Positions 7,710 through 15,931 of a stretch of 64,000 nt of DNA are shown here, in pieces. The notes under the pieces were generated by a model. The model was not told the DNA's origin. It ran no database searches and saw only the letters and a program-made list of their open reading frames with translations. Each line of letters opens with the position of its first letter. Within the stretch, counting starts at the first letter, position 1. Source of the DNA: Psychroserpens sp041224425. Its GTDB lineage: Bacteria > Bacteroidota > Bacteroidia > Flavobacteriales > Flavobacteriaceae. Where the stretch lies: NCBI RefSeq assembly GCF_041224425.1, contig NZ_JBGFGL010000071.1, positions 186,001-250,000 on the forward strand, in the 5' to 3' direction. The position numbers and the translations under genes are program-made.

Positions 7710-9941
7710 TTATACCGAAGGCGTTGTTTTTTCGTTTTCAGAAAGCACTTCATAAAGTTTCTTTTCGAAATCTTCTTGCTTGAATGGTTTTGAAATGATA
7801 TCGTCAAAACCAGCTTCGTCAAACTCGTGCATTTTGTCTTCCAACGTTACGGCTGTCAATGCAAAAATTGTCAGTTCTTTATCAAAAGTTCTGATAATTT
7901 TAGTAGCTTCAAGTCCGCTAATTCCTGGCATGTGGATGTCCATAAGAACGACATCATACGAATTTTCACGAACCTTTTCTACTGCTGCCTCACCATTGTC
8001 TACGATTTCACACTCCAAGCCCATCTTATTCAAGATTTTCTTGGTAATCATTTGGTTGATCTTATTATCCTCGACAATTAAGATCTTAATGTTGCTAATA
8101 TCCAATTTGCTAATGTTTTTAGAGTAATCCTCTTTTACAATTTTAACTTCTTCTGGAGCGTAGGTTAATGGGATTTCAAAAAAGAACGTAGTTCCTTTGC
8201 CGAGTTCACTTTTTACGTAGATTTTTCCTTTTAAAATGTCAATAAGACCTTTTACAATGGAGAGACCGAGACCAGTTCCGCCATATTTTCTATTGATTTG
8301 GATCGAGCCTTGGGAGAAGCTCTCAAACATGTTTTCTTGTTTTTCTTTTGAGATACCAATACCATTGTCTTCAATTTCAAATCGAACCATATGGTCATTG
8401 CCATTTTGTGAGATACCATAAACTCTTACCCAAATGTCACCATCCTTGGTAAACTTGATGGAATTACCAATCAAGTTGATTAATATCTGGGAGATTTTAA
8501 GATTGTCGCCAATAAAATTATGAGGTAACTCTTTTTGATAGTCAAAGTGCATCTGAACGTTATTGTCCAATGCTGAATTGTTAAGGGCTGAAACAACATT
8601 TTCAACCTTCATCTTTAAGTTGAAGAGAACAGGATCTAATTCTACTTTATTCGCTTCAATTTTATTGATCTGAAGAATATCATTAATAAAGGTTAACAGA
8701 TAATCGCCAGAAAATTTTAAAGATTTTAGGTGCGGAATCTGATGTTCTTTAGGGTTTTCATCTAACAACATGTTGGTCAATCCAGTGACAGCATACAAAG
8801 GAGTTCTCAGCTCATGGGTAACTGTAGATAAAAAGTTGGCTTTGGTTTTAGATGCCTGTTCAGCTTTACGCATGGCTTCAACGAGATCTTCATTTTTTTC
8901 ATGAAGCATGTTGTTGGATTTCAAACGAATGTTATTGTTCTTATATAACGCTAAGGTTAATAACGATAGAATGGTAATTAAGGCAATACTTAATATGGTG
9001 GTGATTTTTGCTAAACTACTTTCAGATTCTTGTTCTTCAATAATCGTTTTCAGCTTTTCATAATCAGCTTCATTGTAAGCATTGATATACTCCACCCGTT
9101 TTTCAGGAATTAGGTTCTCACGTTTGATATTCAAAATTGAATCTGAGAGTTTTACATGCTTTGCCAAATATTCATGAGCCAATTTGTAATCGGACTTGTT
9201 TTCATAAATGTTGCTCAAAGTCAAGTAAGCTTCGTTGGTGTTTTCTATAAATCCGTTATTATTGGCTATGTCTAGTCCTTCTTGAGTCATTTCAATAGCC
9301 AACTGATCATTTCCTAACTGATCGCTAGTCTTTCCATTATAGATTAAAGCATTGGATAGAATATTGGTTTGATCATATTTTTTTGAAAGAACAATAGTTT
9401 GTTCCAATAAAGCTTTGGCTGTTTTATATTCACCTAGCTCATAGTTCACCTTTGCTTCGTTTAAAGTAACTTCTGGAATGTAACGTTCAAGTCCCTCTTC
9501 TTCAAATTTTGTTTTTGCAGAGTTGAAATAATCTAAAGCAGTTTGATACTCTTTTTTACTTGCATGCAATAAACCTCTGATGCTGTATGTTTTGGCTAGG
9601 TTGCCATAGTCATTGATTTCACGCTGTATTTCTGCAGCTTTAGTCAGTGAAACTAAGGCGTTTTCTAATTCGTTAACGGTATACTGAAGCTTTGCGATTT
9701 TGGTGTAGATTTCACCTTCACTTTCTCTATTGTTGATTTTAACAGCTATCTCAAGAGCTTTCTCTAGATTGTCTTTGCTGTTGAAATAATCACCTCTTTC
9801 GTTGTCAAAGTCAGATTGCGTAATGAGGTTTTCAATACGCATTTTTAAGACGTCAACATCTTCTTCTAAACTGTCCTGTGCAAAAACAGTTGAAGATAAA
9901 GTGATTAAAACGGCTAGTATATAATACTTAATTTGGGACAT
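7710..9941 (-). CDS. Hybrid sensor histidine kinase with TPR sensor region
   Basis: A 743-residue membrane kinase. It has a signal peptide (1-21), a TPR-rich region of helical repeats (about 50-265) predicted to be periplasmic, a membrane segment (about 312-334), then HisKA with the phospho-acceptor His376 in STVTHELRTP. The ATPase domain shows the N box (NLIGNSIKF), DNGIGIS and GGTGLGLSIVKG. A C-terminal receiver domain (about 615-735) carries the VEDNKINQ start, the Asp in VLMDIHMPG and the switch Lys in SKPF. There is no DNA-binding domain and no response regulator gene beside it, so it is an orphan that probably works by phosphorelay to an unlinked partner. The ligand is unknown. It ends 9 bases from the convergent lpxK. 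Confidence 0.93.
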   Translation of the reverse strand: MSQIKYYILAVLITLSSTVFAQDSLEEDVDVLKMRIENLITQSDFDNERGDYFNSKDNLEKALEIAVKINNRESEGEIYTKIAKLQYTVNELENALVSLTKAAEIQREINDYGNLAKTYSIRGLLHASKKEYQTALDYFNSAKTKFEEEGLERYIPEVTLNEAKVNYELGEYKTAKALLEQTIVLSKKYDQTNILSNALIYNGKTSDQLGNDQLAIEMTQEGLDIANNNGFIENTNEAYLTLSNIYENKSDYKLAHEYLAKHVKLSDSILNIKRENLIPEKRVEYINAYNEADYEKLKTIIEEQESESSLAKITTILSIALITILSLLTLALYKNNNIRLKSNNMLHEKNEDLVEAMRKAEQASKTKANFLSTVTHELRTPLYAVTGLTNMLLDENPKEHQIPHLKSLKFSGDYLLTFINDILQINKIEANKVELDPVLFNLKMKVENVVSALNNSALDNNVQMHFDYQKELPHNFIGDNLKISQILINLIGNSIKFTKDGDIWVRVYGISQNGNDHMVRFEIEDNGIGISKEKQENMFESFSQGSIQINRKYGGTGLGLSIVKGLIDILKGKIYVKSELGKGTTFFFEIPLTYAPEEVKIVKEDYSKNISKLDISNIKILIVEDNKINQMITKKILNKMGLECEIVDNGEAAVEKVRENSYDVVLMDIHMPGISGLEATKIIRTFDKELTIFALTAVTLEDKMHEFDEAGFDDIISKPFKQEDFEKKLYEVLSENEKTTPSV

Positions 9942-9962
9942 ATTTTGTCACTTTATATTGGA

Positions 9963-9970
9963 CAAATATA
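9963..9970 (-). promoter_or_regulatory. -7 promoter box for the hybrid kinase
   Basis: The minus strand reads TATATTTG (exact TAnnTTTG) 21 bases upstream of the kinase ATG and just past the gap gene stop. It gives the kinase its own start, separate from lipA-gap. No -33 TTG is seen. Confidence 0.45.
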
Positions 9971-9971
9971 A

Positions 9972-10988
9972 TTATTTATTCGATAAACGTAACGATTTTA
10001 TCGATAAATTGCAAATTAAATCTAAAATTCTTGAACTGTAGCCTGTTTCATTATCATACCAACCCACTATTTTTACCATGTTTCCTATAACTGAAGTCAT
10101 TTGCGAATCAAATATGCAAGAATGTGTGTTTCCTACAATATCGATAGAAACAATCGGGTCTTCGGTATATTGAAGTATGCCTTTTAAGTAGGTTTCCGAG
10201 GCGGTTTTGAAAGCTTGGTTAATCTCCTTTATACTGACTTCTTTCTTCACATTAAATGTAATATCAGTTAAAGAACCATTTGCAACAGGAACACGAATGC
10301 CACAACCACCAATCACATCTGAAAGATCAGGGAATATTTTTGTCAAGGCTTTTGCAGCACCTGTTGTTGTAGGTACTATGGATTGTCCTGCAGCTCTAGC
10401 TCTTCGCAAATCTTTATGTGGTTGGTCATGTAGACTTTGATCTGTTGTATACGAATGGACGGTTGTAATGTAGGCTTGTTTGATACCACATAATTGGTGG
10501 ATGACAGACATCATAGGTGCAGCATTGTTAGTGGTACAGGAAGCATTGGAAATGATGGTTTCATCGCCAACAATATCTTTATCATTAACACCAAGAACTA
10601 CAGTTTTGATATCATCTTCAATAGGTGGAACTGATAAGATAACTTGATTGGCACCATTACTGAGATGGAATTCTAAATCTTTTTTCGTTTTGAATTTTCC
10701 AGTAGATTCAATTACAATATTCACATCAAAAGGTTTCCAATCAATCGATTTGGGATGATTGTCATTCAAAAGAGGAATGGAAATATCGTCAACAATGATC
10801 TGTTCTTCTGAATAAGAAATAACATGAGATGAAACACCGTGGATACTATCGTACTTTAATAAATGACTCAAAGTTCTAGCATCAGCCAAATCGTTTATAG
10901 CAACCACTTGCATGTCATTGCGCTCAAGAATTAGTCTGAAGACACGTCTGCCAATCCGACCAAATCCATTAATGGCAACCCTTATCAT
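9972..10988 (-). CDS. gap: Glyceraldehyde-3-phosphate dehydrogenase (type I, probable paralogue)
   Basis: Oxidises glyceraldehyde-3-phosphate to 1,3-bisphosphoglycerate with NAD(P). It has 338 residues. NAD-binding GFGRIGR (8-14) is followed by AINDLADART with Asp at about 33, the catalytic Cys151 in SNASCTTN, the active-site His in TVHSYT, and the phosphate-binding blocks RRARAAGQSIVPTTTGAA. The final motif reads WYDNETGYS where most relatives have WYDNEWGYS, and the P-site segment SVPPIEDD differs from the usual SAPAKD. These suggest a specialised copy rather than the main glycolytic enzyme; erythrose-4-phosphate dehydrogenase is less likely given the HSYTTDQ block. The ATG overlaps the lipA stop (TAATG), so the two are translationally coupled. 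Confidence 0.9.
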   Translation of the reverse strand: MIRVAINGFGRIGRRVFRLILERNDMQVVAINDLADARTLSHLLKYDSIHGVSSHVISYSEEQIIVDDISIPLLNDNHPKSIDWKPFDVNIVIESTGKFKTKKDLEFHLSNGANQVILSVPPIEDDIKTVVLGVNDKDIVGDETIISNASCTTNNAAPMMSVIHQLCGIKQAYITTVHSYTTDQSLHDQPHKDLRRARAAGQSIVPTTTGAAKALTKIFPDLSDVIGGCGIRVPVANGSLTDITFNVKKEVSIKEINQAFKTASETYLKGILQYTEDPIVSIDIVGNTHSCIFDSQMTSVIGNMVKIVGWYDNETGYSSRILDLICNLSIKSLRLSNK

Positions 10989-11866
10989 TAATTGATGTGT
11001 TTTTGAGCTTTATACGAAGATCTCACCAAAGCACTACTTTCAACATGTCTAAATCCTAAATCTAGGCCTATAGCTTCATATTCATTGAATTGTTCAGGTG
11101 TAATGAAGGCTTTAACTGGTAGATGTTTTTTACTTGGTTGTAAATATTGACCAATGGTGACCACATCAACATCATTGTCTTTTAAATCATGAAGGGTAGC
11201 AATAACTTCCTCTCGAGTTTCTCCTAAACCTAACATGATTCCCGATTTGGTTCGTCTTTGTCCTTGCTCTTTCAAATACTTAAGAACCTGCATGCTTCTA
11301 TCGTATTTGGCTTGAATGCGAACTTCTCTGGTCAAGCGACGAACTGTTTCTATGTTGTGGGAAACAACTTCAGGAGCAACCTCGATAATACGGTCAATAT
11401 GTTTTTCAATTCCTTGAAAATCTGGAATTAAGGTCTCAAGAGTGGTCTCAGGATTCATTCTACGAACCGCTTTGACGGTCTCACTCCACATGATGCTTCC
11501 CATGTCTTTTAGGTCATCTCTATCGACGCTAGTTAATACTGCATGCTTGATTCCCATGATTTTGATGGAACGTGCCACCTTTTCTGGCTCATCCCAGTCA
11601 ACGGTTTCTGGTCTTCCAGTTTTAACGCCACAAAAACCACAAGAACGTGTGCAAATATTTCCTAAAATCATAAATGTAGCAGTTCCTTCTCCCCAACATT
11701 CACCCATATTCGGACAACTACCAGAGGTACAAATGGTATTCAATTTGTATTTATCAACCAAGCCACGTAATTCAGTGTATTTTTTACCAGTTGGTAACTT
11801 AACACGAAGCCACTTTGGTTTTGGTTGACGTTCAGTAGTAGATTTTATTGCAGTATCTGTATTCAT
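10988..11866 (-). CDS. lipA: Lipoyl synthase
   Basis: Radical-SAM enzyme that inserts two sulfur atoms into octanoyl groups on lipoyl domains. It has 292 residues. The auxiliary 4Fe-4S cluster cysteines are Cys46, Cys51 and Cys57 (CTSGSCPNMGEC), and the radical-SAM cluster is Cys72, Cys76 and Cys79 (CTRSCGFC). The C-terminal serine that ligates the auxiliary cluster is present in ALVRSSY. It is the first gene of a lipA-gap operon with its own promoter at 11886-11912. The pairing with a dehydrogenase of central metabolism rather than with lipB is a point of note. Confidence 0.97.
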   Translation of the reverse strand: MNTDTAIKSTTERQPKPKWLRVKLPTGKKYTELRGLVDKYKLNTICTSGSCPNMGECWGEGTATFMILGNICTRSCGFCGVKTGRPETVDWDEPEKVARSIKIMGIKHAVLTSVDRDDLKDMGSIMWSETVKAVRRMNPETTLETLIPDFQGIEKHIDRIIEVAPEVVSHNIETVRRLTREVRIQAKYDRSMQVLKYLKEQGQRRTKSGIMLGLGETREEVIATLHDLKDNDVDVVTIGQYLQPSKKHLPVKAFITPEQFNEYEAIGLDLGFRHVESSALVRSSYKAQKHIN

Positions 11867-11885
11867 TCCATAACTATTTCGCTAG

Positions 11886-11912
11886 CAAAGATACGAAGTA
11901 TTCTTTAATCAA
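11886..11912 (-). promoter_or_regulatory. Promoter of lipA-gap
   Basis: On the minus strand a TTG (11910-11912) is followed after 16 bases by TATCTTTG (11886-11893), an exact -7 match. Spacing is slightly shorter than the usual 17-23. The -7 box is 19 bases from the lipA ATG. Confidence 0.55.
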
Positions 11913-11915
11913 GAC

Positions 11916-13127
11916 TTAATATACGAGATACCAAATACTGAAAGCAATCAAGAAAATAATGCCTAAAACACTCAGTATATGCAATCCTTTTGAAGGACGC
12001 CATTCCCGAGGTGTATGCTTACTTGAAATAAGAATGTAATTTATTATGGCATAAAAAGGTGCCGTTAAAAAGGAAAGAATCGTTGCTATTTGAATTAGAA
12101 ATCCCATTTCAGAAGCAAAGCAAAAAAAGATGATACTACTGCCAATTGTTAATAATAAAATCCAAAACAAATAGGCGTTTTTAATAGGCTTTTTTAAAAG
12201 TAATTCACTTGTTTTTGCCATAGCTCTTGGTGAGGCATCCAAAGTGGTTAATGTGGTGCTGAACATGGTCGTAAATGCGGCAATGCCAATAAAGACATAA
12301 GCCCATGGACCAAGGCTTTTGGTGTACATACTAAGTAACTGATTTGCAAAAAGCGAAGCAGAACCACTAAAGGTTTCATTGCTATGGAACATGACCAAAG
12401 CTCCTAAGCCCATAAATGCCAGACCTAAAACAATAGCACCAAAAAATCCTACATTAAAATCAAATAAAGCTGTCTTGGGTGAAAAGGTGTTTACGGTTTT
12501 TTGTTTTTCAATAGCCCATAGTGAATGCCAAATGGAAATATCCAAAGGTGCAGGCATCCATCCCATAAAGGCAATCAAAAATGTAATTTCAACCGAATTT
12601 TTTGGTAAAACTTGTATTAAGGAAAGAGTTGGGGAATCATTAAAAAATGCAAATCCAACTGCAGCAATGGTGCTTATGGTTAATGTAATAATGATAAACT
12701 TCATTAGTCTGTCCAAAAAGTTATACTTACCAATCAATAATAAAGCTAAGCAAACCAATAGCACGATGACTGTCCAAATTTCAATGCTTACAAAATCGCC
12801 AAAAAGGCAAGATGCCAAACCAGCACTCACAATGGTGACAGCTGTTTGAATGGTAAACATTGTCGCGAAAGTGAGTAAAAAATAGACTATTAAAACCCCT
12901 TTGCCTAGTTTTTGGTAGCCTTCAAGTAAAGATTCTCCAGTGGCTGTGGCATATCGCGGTCCGAATTGAAAGAAAGGATATTTAAAGAGATTGACTAGTA
13001 TTAAAGCCCAAATCAAACCCAATCCAAAATCGGCACCAGCTCTTGTAGATTGTACCAAATGCGATACGCCAATTGCTGCTCCAGCAAACAAGAGTCCTGG
13101 CCCTAATGTTTTTAGAGAGACTTTCAC
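11916..13127 (-). CDS. Divergent Nramp-family transporter
   Basis: A 403-residue integral membrane protein of about 11 helices with the Nramp/LeuT fold. The start GPGLLFAGAAI matches Nramp TM1, but the metal-binding DPGN is replaced by GVSH (residues 20-23). In TM6 the usual MPH appears as MPA (191-193), so Met and Pro stay and His is lost. With the TM1 Asp and Asn gone, ordinary Mn/Fe transport is doubtful; magnesium-type NRMT relatives or another substrate should be considered. The start codon is GTG, 4 bases after the sigma factor stop, and no upstream ATG is in frame. It is the last gene of an operon with a small 4-Cys protein, a glycosyltransferase and a sigma factor. Confidence 0.85.
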   Translation of the reverse strand: MKVSLKTLGPGLLFAGAAIGVSHLVQSTRAGADFGLGLIWALILVNLFKYPFFQFGPRYATATGESLLEGYQKLGKGVLIVYFLLTFATMFTIQTAVTIVSAGLASCLFGDFVSIEIWTVIVLLVCLALLLIGKYNFLDRLMKFIIITLTISTIAAVGFAFFNDSPTLSLIQVLPKNSVEITFLIAFMGWMPAPLDISIWHSLWAIEKQKTVNTFSPKTALFDFNVGFFGAIVLGLAFMGLGALVMFHSNETFSGSASLFANQLLSMYTKSLGPWAYVFIGIAAFTTMFSTTLTTLDASPRAMAKTSELLLKKPIKNAYLFWILLLTIGSSIIFFCFASEMGFLIQIATILSFLTAPFYAIINYILISSKHTPREWRPSKGLHILSVLGIIFLIAFSIWYLVY

Positions 13128-13131
13128 GTTT

Positions 13132-13680
13132 TTAAGTTTCCTTAATGATTTCTGATAACAGTTTTTTTGCTCTTAGAAGTTTTACTTTAACATTATTGAT
13201 GGGCTCATCAAGTTTTTCTGAAATCTCCTTGTAAGTCATTTCTTGAAAATACCGCAAATTGATCACTTCTTGATAATGAGGTTTGAGTTTCTTGATGTCG
13301 CGAAGGAGCTTATCGAGATTCTGCTTTTTAATCAATTTGTCTTCTGGTGAAGGTGACTCGTCAATGACACTGTAATATTCGCTGTCTTCATCAGTAGGAG
13401 AGGAATGGCTAATGGTAGATTTCTGTTTCCGCAATAAATCGATATGAATGTTTTTGGAAATGGTGATCAGCCATGTACTAAATTCATATTTGTCGTTGTA
13501 GGAATGAATTTTGTCAAAAGCTTTGGAAAATGTCTGAATGGTAATGTCTTCAGCATCATTTTCATTTTGAGTGCGTTTCAACTGAAACCCATAAACCATA
13601 TTCCAGTAGGTGTCTAGCAAAAAGTTGAATGCTATCTGATCATTTTCCTTGGCGTTTTCAATGGCTTCTCTTACTTCCAA
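13132..13680 (-). CDS. RNA polymerase sigma factor, sigma-70/ECF type
   Basis: A 182-residue sigma factor with region 2 (about 10-80; core-binding NDAEDITIQTFSKAF and the -10 recognition helix FSTWLITISKNIHIDLLR) and region 4 (about 115-175; YQEVINLRYFQEMTYKEIS with a helix-turn-helix). The translation start is TTG inside the 3' end of the glycosyltransferase gene, overlapping it by 10 bases; no in-frame ATG exists upstream. No anti-sigma gene is adjacent, unlike the pair at 15932-17282. Between a glycosyltransferase and an Nramp gene, it probably responds to an envelope or metal cue, but this is inference. Confidence 0.9.
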   Translation of the reverse strand: MEVREAIENAKENDQIAFNFLLDTYWNMVYGFQLKRTQNENDAEDITIQTFSKAFDKIHSYNDKYEFSTWLITISKNIHIDLLRKQKSTISHSSPTDEDSEYYSVIDESPSPEDKLIKKQNLDKLLRDIKKLKPHYQEVINLRYFQEMTYKEISEKLDEPINNVKVKLLRAKKLLSEIIKET

Positions 13681-14780
13681 TATTGTGGTTTTGAAATGGT
13701 ATTTTTTATAAAGATAAAGAATTGAAAGGCAATTAAAACAATTTCAATGATTGGGCTCAAAAACGGAAGATCTTTTTCATCTAGTTTTTTTGAAGCGATA
13801 AAAAAGGTTATAAGTTGAATAACAAAACGTAAAACGACTAGAGCCACTACTATCTTCCATTTAAAAACAGTTGAGAGCAAAACGATTGCAAGTAACCAAA
13901 ATAAAAATTGTGATATGTAGAAAATGCCTAAAGTATACTTGTCTTTAGTTTTGTAGTATTTAGCGGTACTGATATGTCGTCGCTTTTGGGCTACCCAATC
14001 CTTAAAAGTCGTTTTCGGATTGGATTCTGTGAAACTCTCTTTGGAAATACATATAGCCGTATTTGAAGTGTTAGCAGCCTGATTGATAAATAAATCGTCA
14101 TCGCCAGATTTGACATTCATGTGGCTCATAAAACCATTGGCTTCAAAAAACAATTCTTTTCTATAAGCAAGGTTTCTTCCAACAGCCATATAAGGATTTC
14201 CGAGTTTTGCCAATGAAACGTATTGAATTGCGGTCAAAAAAGTTTCGAAACGGATAAGAGCGTTCAAAAAAGAGCCTTTAATTTTTTTGTAGGATCCATA
14301 ACCCAAAACAATAGATTTGCTATTGCTGAAATGTGCACTCATTTCAGAAATCCAATACTTTGAAAGTGGTCTGCAATCGCCATCAGTAAAAAGTAAGAAG
14401 TCATGACTGGCTGCTTTTATGCCAAGGGTTAAGGCATATTTTTTATTTCCCCAGAACGTTTCGATGGGTTTAACGTTGACAATTTTAATGTGGTCGAACT
14501 TTTCTTTGAATGATTCCATTACTGTTAAGGTGTCATCCTTAGAGCCATCATTAATGAGTACAATTTCAAAGTTGGGATACGCTTGGGATATAATAGAAGG
14601 GAGAAATAGCTTCAAGTTCTCAGCTTCGTTTTTTGCACAAATCAAAACTGAAATGGCTATTTTTTTGGGTTTAGGATTTGTATTGTAAGATTTAGTAAAC
14701 CCTATTAAAAATGTACTGTAGAAAACAACTTGAATGCTAACAATGACAATGAATGCATAGAAAACAAGTTCCAATATCAT
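13671..14780 (-). CDS. Family 2 glycosyltransferase, membrane-bound
   Basis: A 369-residue membrane glycosyltransferase with one N-terminal helix (about 2-26), a GT-A catalytic domain and two or three C-terminal helices (about 285-360). The nucleotide-sugar site shows SVLICAKNEAEN and VLINDGSKDDT, followed by the metal-binding DGDCRP (DxD-like), a DDDLF block and QKRRHIS in place of the usual QxxRW. It is of the CESA-like processive type and may build an envelope polysaccharide or glycolipid; substrate cannot be read. It sits 6 bases after the small 4-Cys protein gene and overlaps the sigma factor gene by 10 bases. Confidence 0.9.
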   Translation of the reverse strand: MILELVFYAFIVIVSIQVVFYSTFLIGFTKSYNTNPKPKKIAISVLICAKNEAENLKLFLPSIISQAYPNFEIVLINDGSKDDTLTVMESFKEKFDHIKIVNVKPIETFWGNKKYALTLGIKAASHDFLLFTDGDCRPLSKYWISEMSAHFSNSKSIVLGYGSYKKIKGSFLNALIRFETFLTAIQYVSLAKLGNPYMAVGRNLAYRKELFFEANGFMSHMNVKSGDDDLFINQAANTSNTAICISKESFTESNPKTTFKDWVAQKRRHISTAKYYKTKDKYTLGIFYISQFLFWLLAIVLLSTVFKWKIVVALVVLRFVIQLITFFIASKKLDEKDLPFLSPIIEIVLIAFQFFIFIKNTISKPQYWK

Positions 14781-14786
14781 TTAATA

Positions 14787-14990
14787 TTAAGAATGTTGAG
14801 GTTCATTGCAAGAGTCGAATTGATCTGGTGTTTTACCACAAAAACCACAAGCTTGGCCTTCTTTGTTTAGCATAGGGTTTTGGCTGGCACAAGTACCTGC
14901 GAATTCACCATCTTTTTTTGCCCAAATCTTAATGGCTATTCCAGCAATTCCAAGACCTAAAAGGATAAATGTGATTAAGATAAGCTTCAT
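14787..14990 (-). CDS. Small membrane-anchored 4-Cys protein
   Basis: A 67-residue protein. One N-terminal membrane helix (LILITFILLGLGIAGIAI, about 3-20) is followed by a short cytoplasmic or periplasmic tail with Cys34, Cys48, Cys51 and Cys61 plus a C-terminal His. The spacing of GTCASQNPM and ACGFCGKTPDQF suggests a bound metal or Fe-S cluster. The longer open frame begins at a TTG inside the promoter region, so I chose the ATG at 14990, which lies 25 bases after a -7 box. It is the first gene of the operon that continues with the glycosyltransferase, sigma factor and divergent Nramp. I do not recognise a named family; I believe similar small proteins occur in flavobacteria. Confidence 0.8.
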   Translation of the reverse strand: MKLILITFILLGLGIAGIAIKIWAKKDGEFAGTCASQNPMLNKEGQACGFCGKTPDQFDSCNEPQHS

Positions 14991-15015
14991 AAAATTCTCA
15001 ATATAAAATTCTTTG

Positions 15016-15023
15016 CAAAGATA
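15016..15023 (-). promoter_or_regulatory. -7 promoter box for the small protein-GT-sigma-Nramp operon
   Basis: The minus strand reads TATCTTTG (exact TAnnTTTG), 25 bases upstream of the small-protein ATG. No clear -33 TTG. It lies inside the alternative longer frame and so supports the shorter start. Confidence 0.5.
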
Positions 15024-15180
15024 CAATAATTATAATGGAGAGCGAAACGTATTTTAGATATTAAAAATGGAGTTTTTGTTGAAACGTACTGTAATTGAAT
15101 AAGTTGTGACTTTTTAACATTTTTAGCGTCTTAAGAATAATTGTCTTAATTTTTTATTCACTAACAAATACATATCGCTT

Positions 15181-15867
15181 ATGAAAACTTTATTTGCAGA
15201 ATTTTTTGGAACATTTTGGTTGGTTTTTGGAGGTTGTGGTAGTGCTATTTTTGCTGCTGCATTTCCTGAATTAGGAATTGGTTTTGTTGGAGTAGCCTTA
15301 GCATTTGGTCTAACAGTATTGACCATGGCTTATGCTGTTGGTCACATCTCGGGAGCTCATTTTAATCCGGCAGTAACCTTAGGGTTATGGGCAGGTGGAA
15401 AATTCCCAGCAAAATCGCTATTGGGTTATATCGTTGCCCAGCTTTCCGGAGCTATAGCTGCTGCTGGTGTATTATATCTTATAATTTCTGGAAAATCAGA
15501 TTTTGTTGATATTGGTAGCTTTGCAGCCAATGGTTATGGCGAATTATCACCAGGAGGTTATAGTATGGTTTCAGTTTTAGTGACTGAATTTGTATTGACG
15601 ATGTTCTTTCTGTTGATTATTTTAGGAAGTACTTATGTGAAAGCTCCACAGGGTTTTGCTGGTATTGCTATCGGATTGGCATTGACATTGATACACTTAA
15701 TAAGTATACCAATTTCGAATACTTCAGTTAATCCTGCGCGTTCCACAAGTCAGGCAATTTTTGCTGGAGCGGAGTTTAGCGCTCAATTATGGTTGTTTTG
15801 GTTAGCACCAATTGCAGGAGCAGTTGTGGCAGGAGTGCTACACAAGGCTTTATTTAGCAAAGGTTAG
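15181..15867 (+). CDS. aqpZ: Aquaporin Z
   Basis: Inner-membrane water channel of 228 residues with six helices. The first NPA box is in HISGAHFNPAVTLG and the second in SVNPARSTS, with the selectivity-filter Arg right after the second NPA. The N-terminus MKTLFAEFFGTFWLVFGGCG is typical of AqpZ rather than of glycerol facilitators, and there is no Asp after the second NPA as in GlpF. It is a single gene, convergent with the anti-sigma gene, with a shared terminator at 15875-15908. The 190 bases upstream hold a duplicated GTCTTAA around 15127 but no clear promoter box. Confidence 0.95.
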   Translation: MKTLFAEFFGTFWLVFGGCGSAIFAAAFPELGIGFVGVALAFGLTVLTMAYAVGHISGAHFNPAVTLGLWAGGKFPAKSLLGYIVAQLSGAIAAAGVLYLIISGKSDFVDIGSFAANGYGELSPGGYSMVSVLVTEFVLTMFFLLIILGSTYVKAPQGFAGIAIGLALTLIHLISIPISNTSVNPARSTSQAIFAGAEFSAQLWLFWLAPIAGAVVAGVLHKALFSKG

Positions 15868-15874
15868 AAAAAAG

Positions 15875-15908
15875 AAAAGCCGCTTTAATTATATTTAAAG
15901 CGACTTTT
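15875..15908. terminator. Bidirectional terminator between aqpZ and the anti-sigma gene
   Basis: Arms 15875-15888 and 15895-15908 pair over 14 bases with one mismatch around a 6-base loop. The plus strand ends in TTTTCT and the minus strand in TTCTTTTTTC, so it can serve both converging genes. Confidence 0.85.
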
Positions 15909-15931
15909 CTCATTTAATAATAAATGCGCTA

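Noticed and set aside
12379..12849. 156-codon plus-strand frame opposite the Nramp gene
   Set aside because: Lacks recognisable domains; the minus strand encodes a membrane protein with family motifs in the same place.
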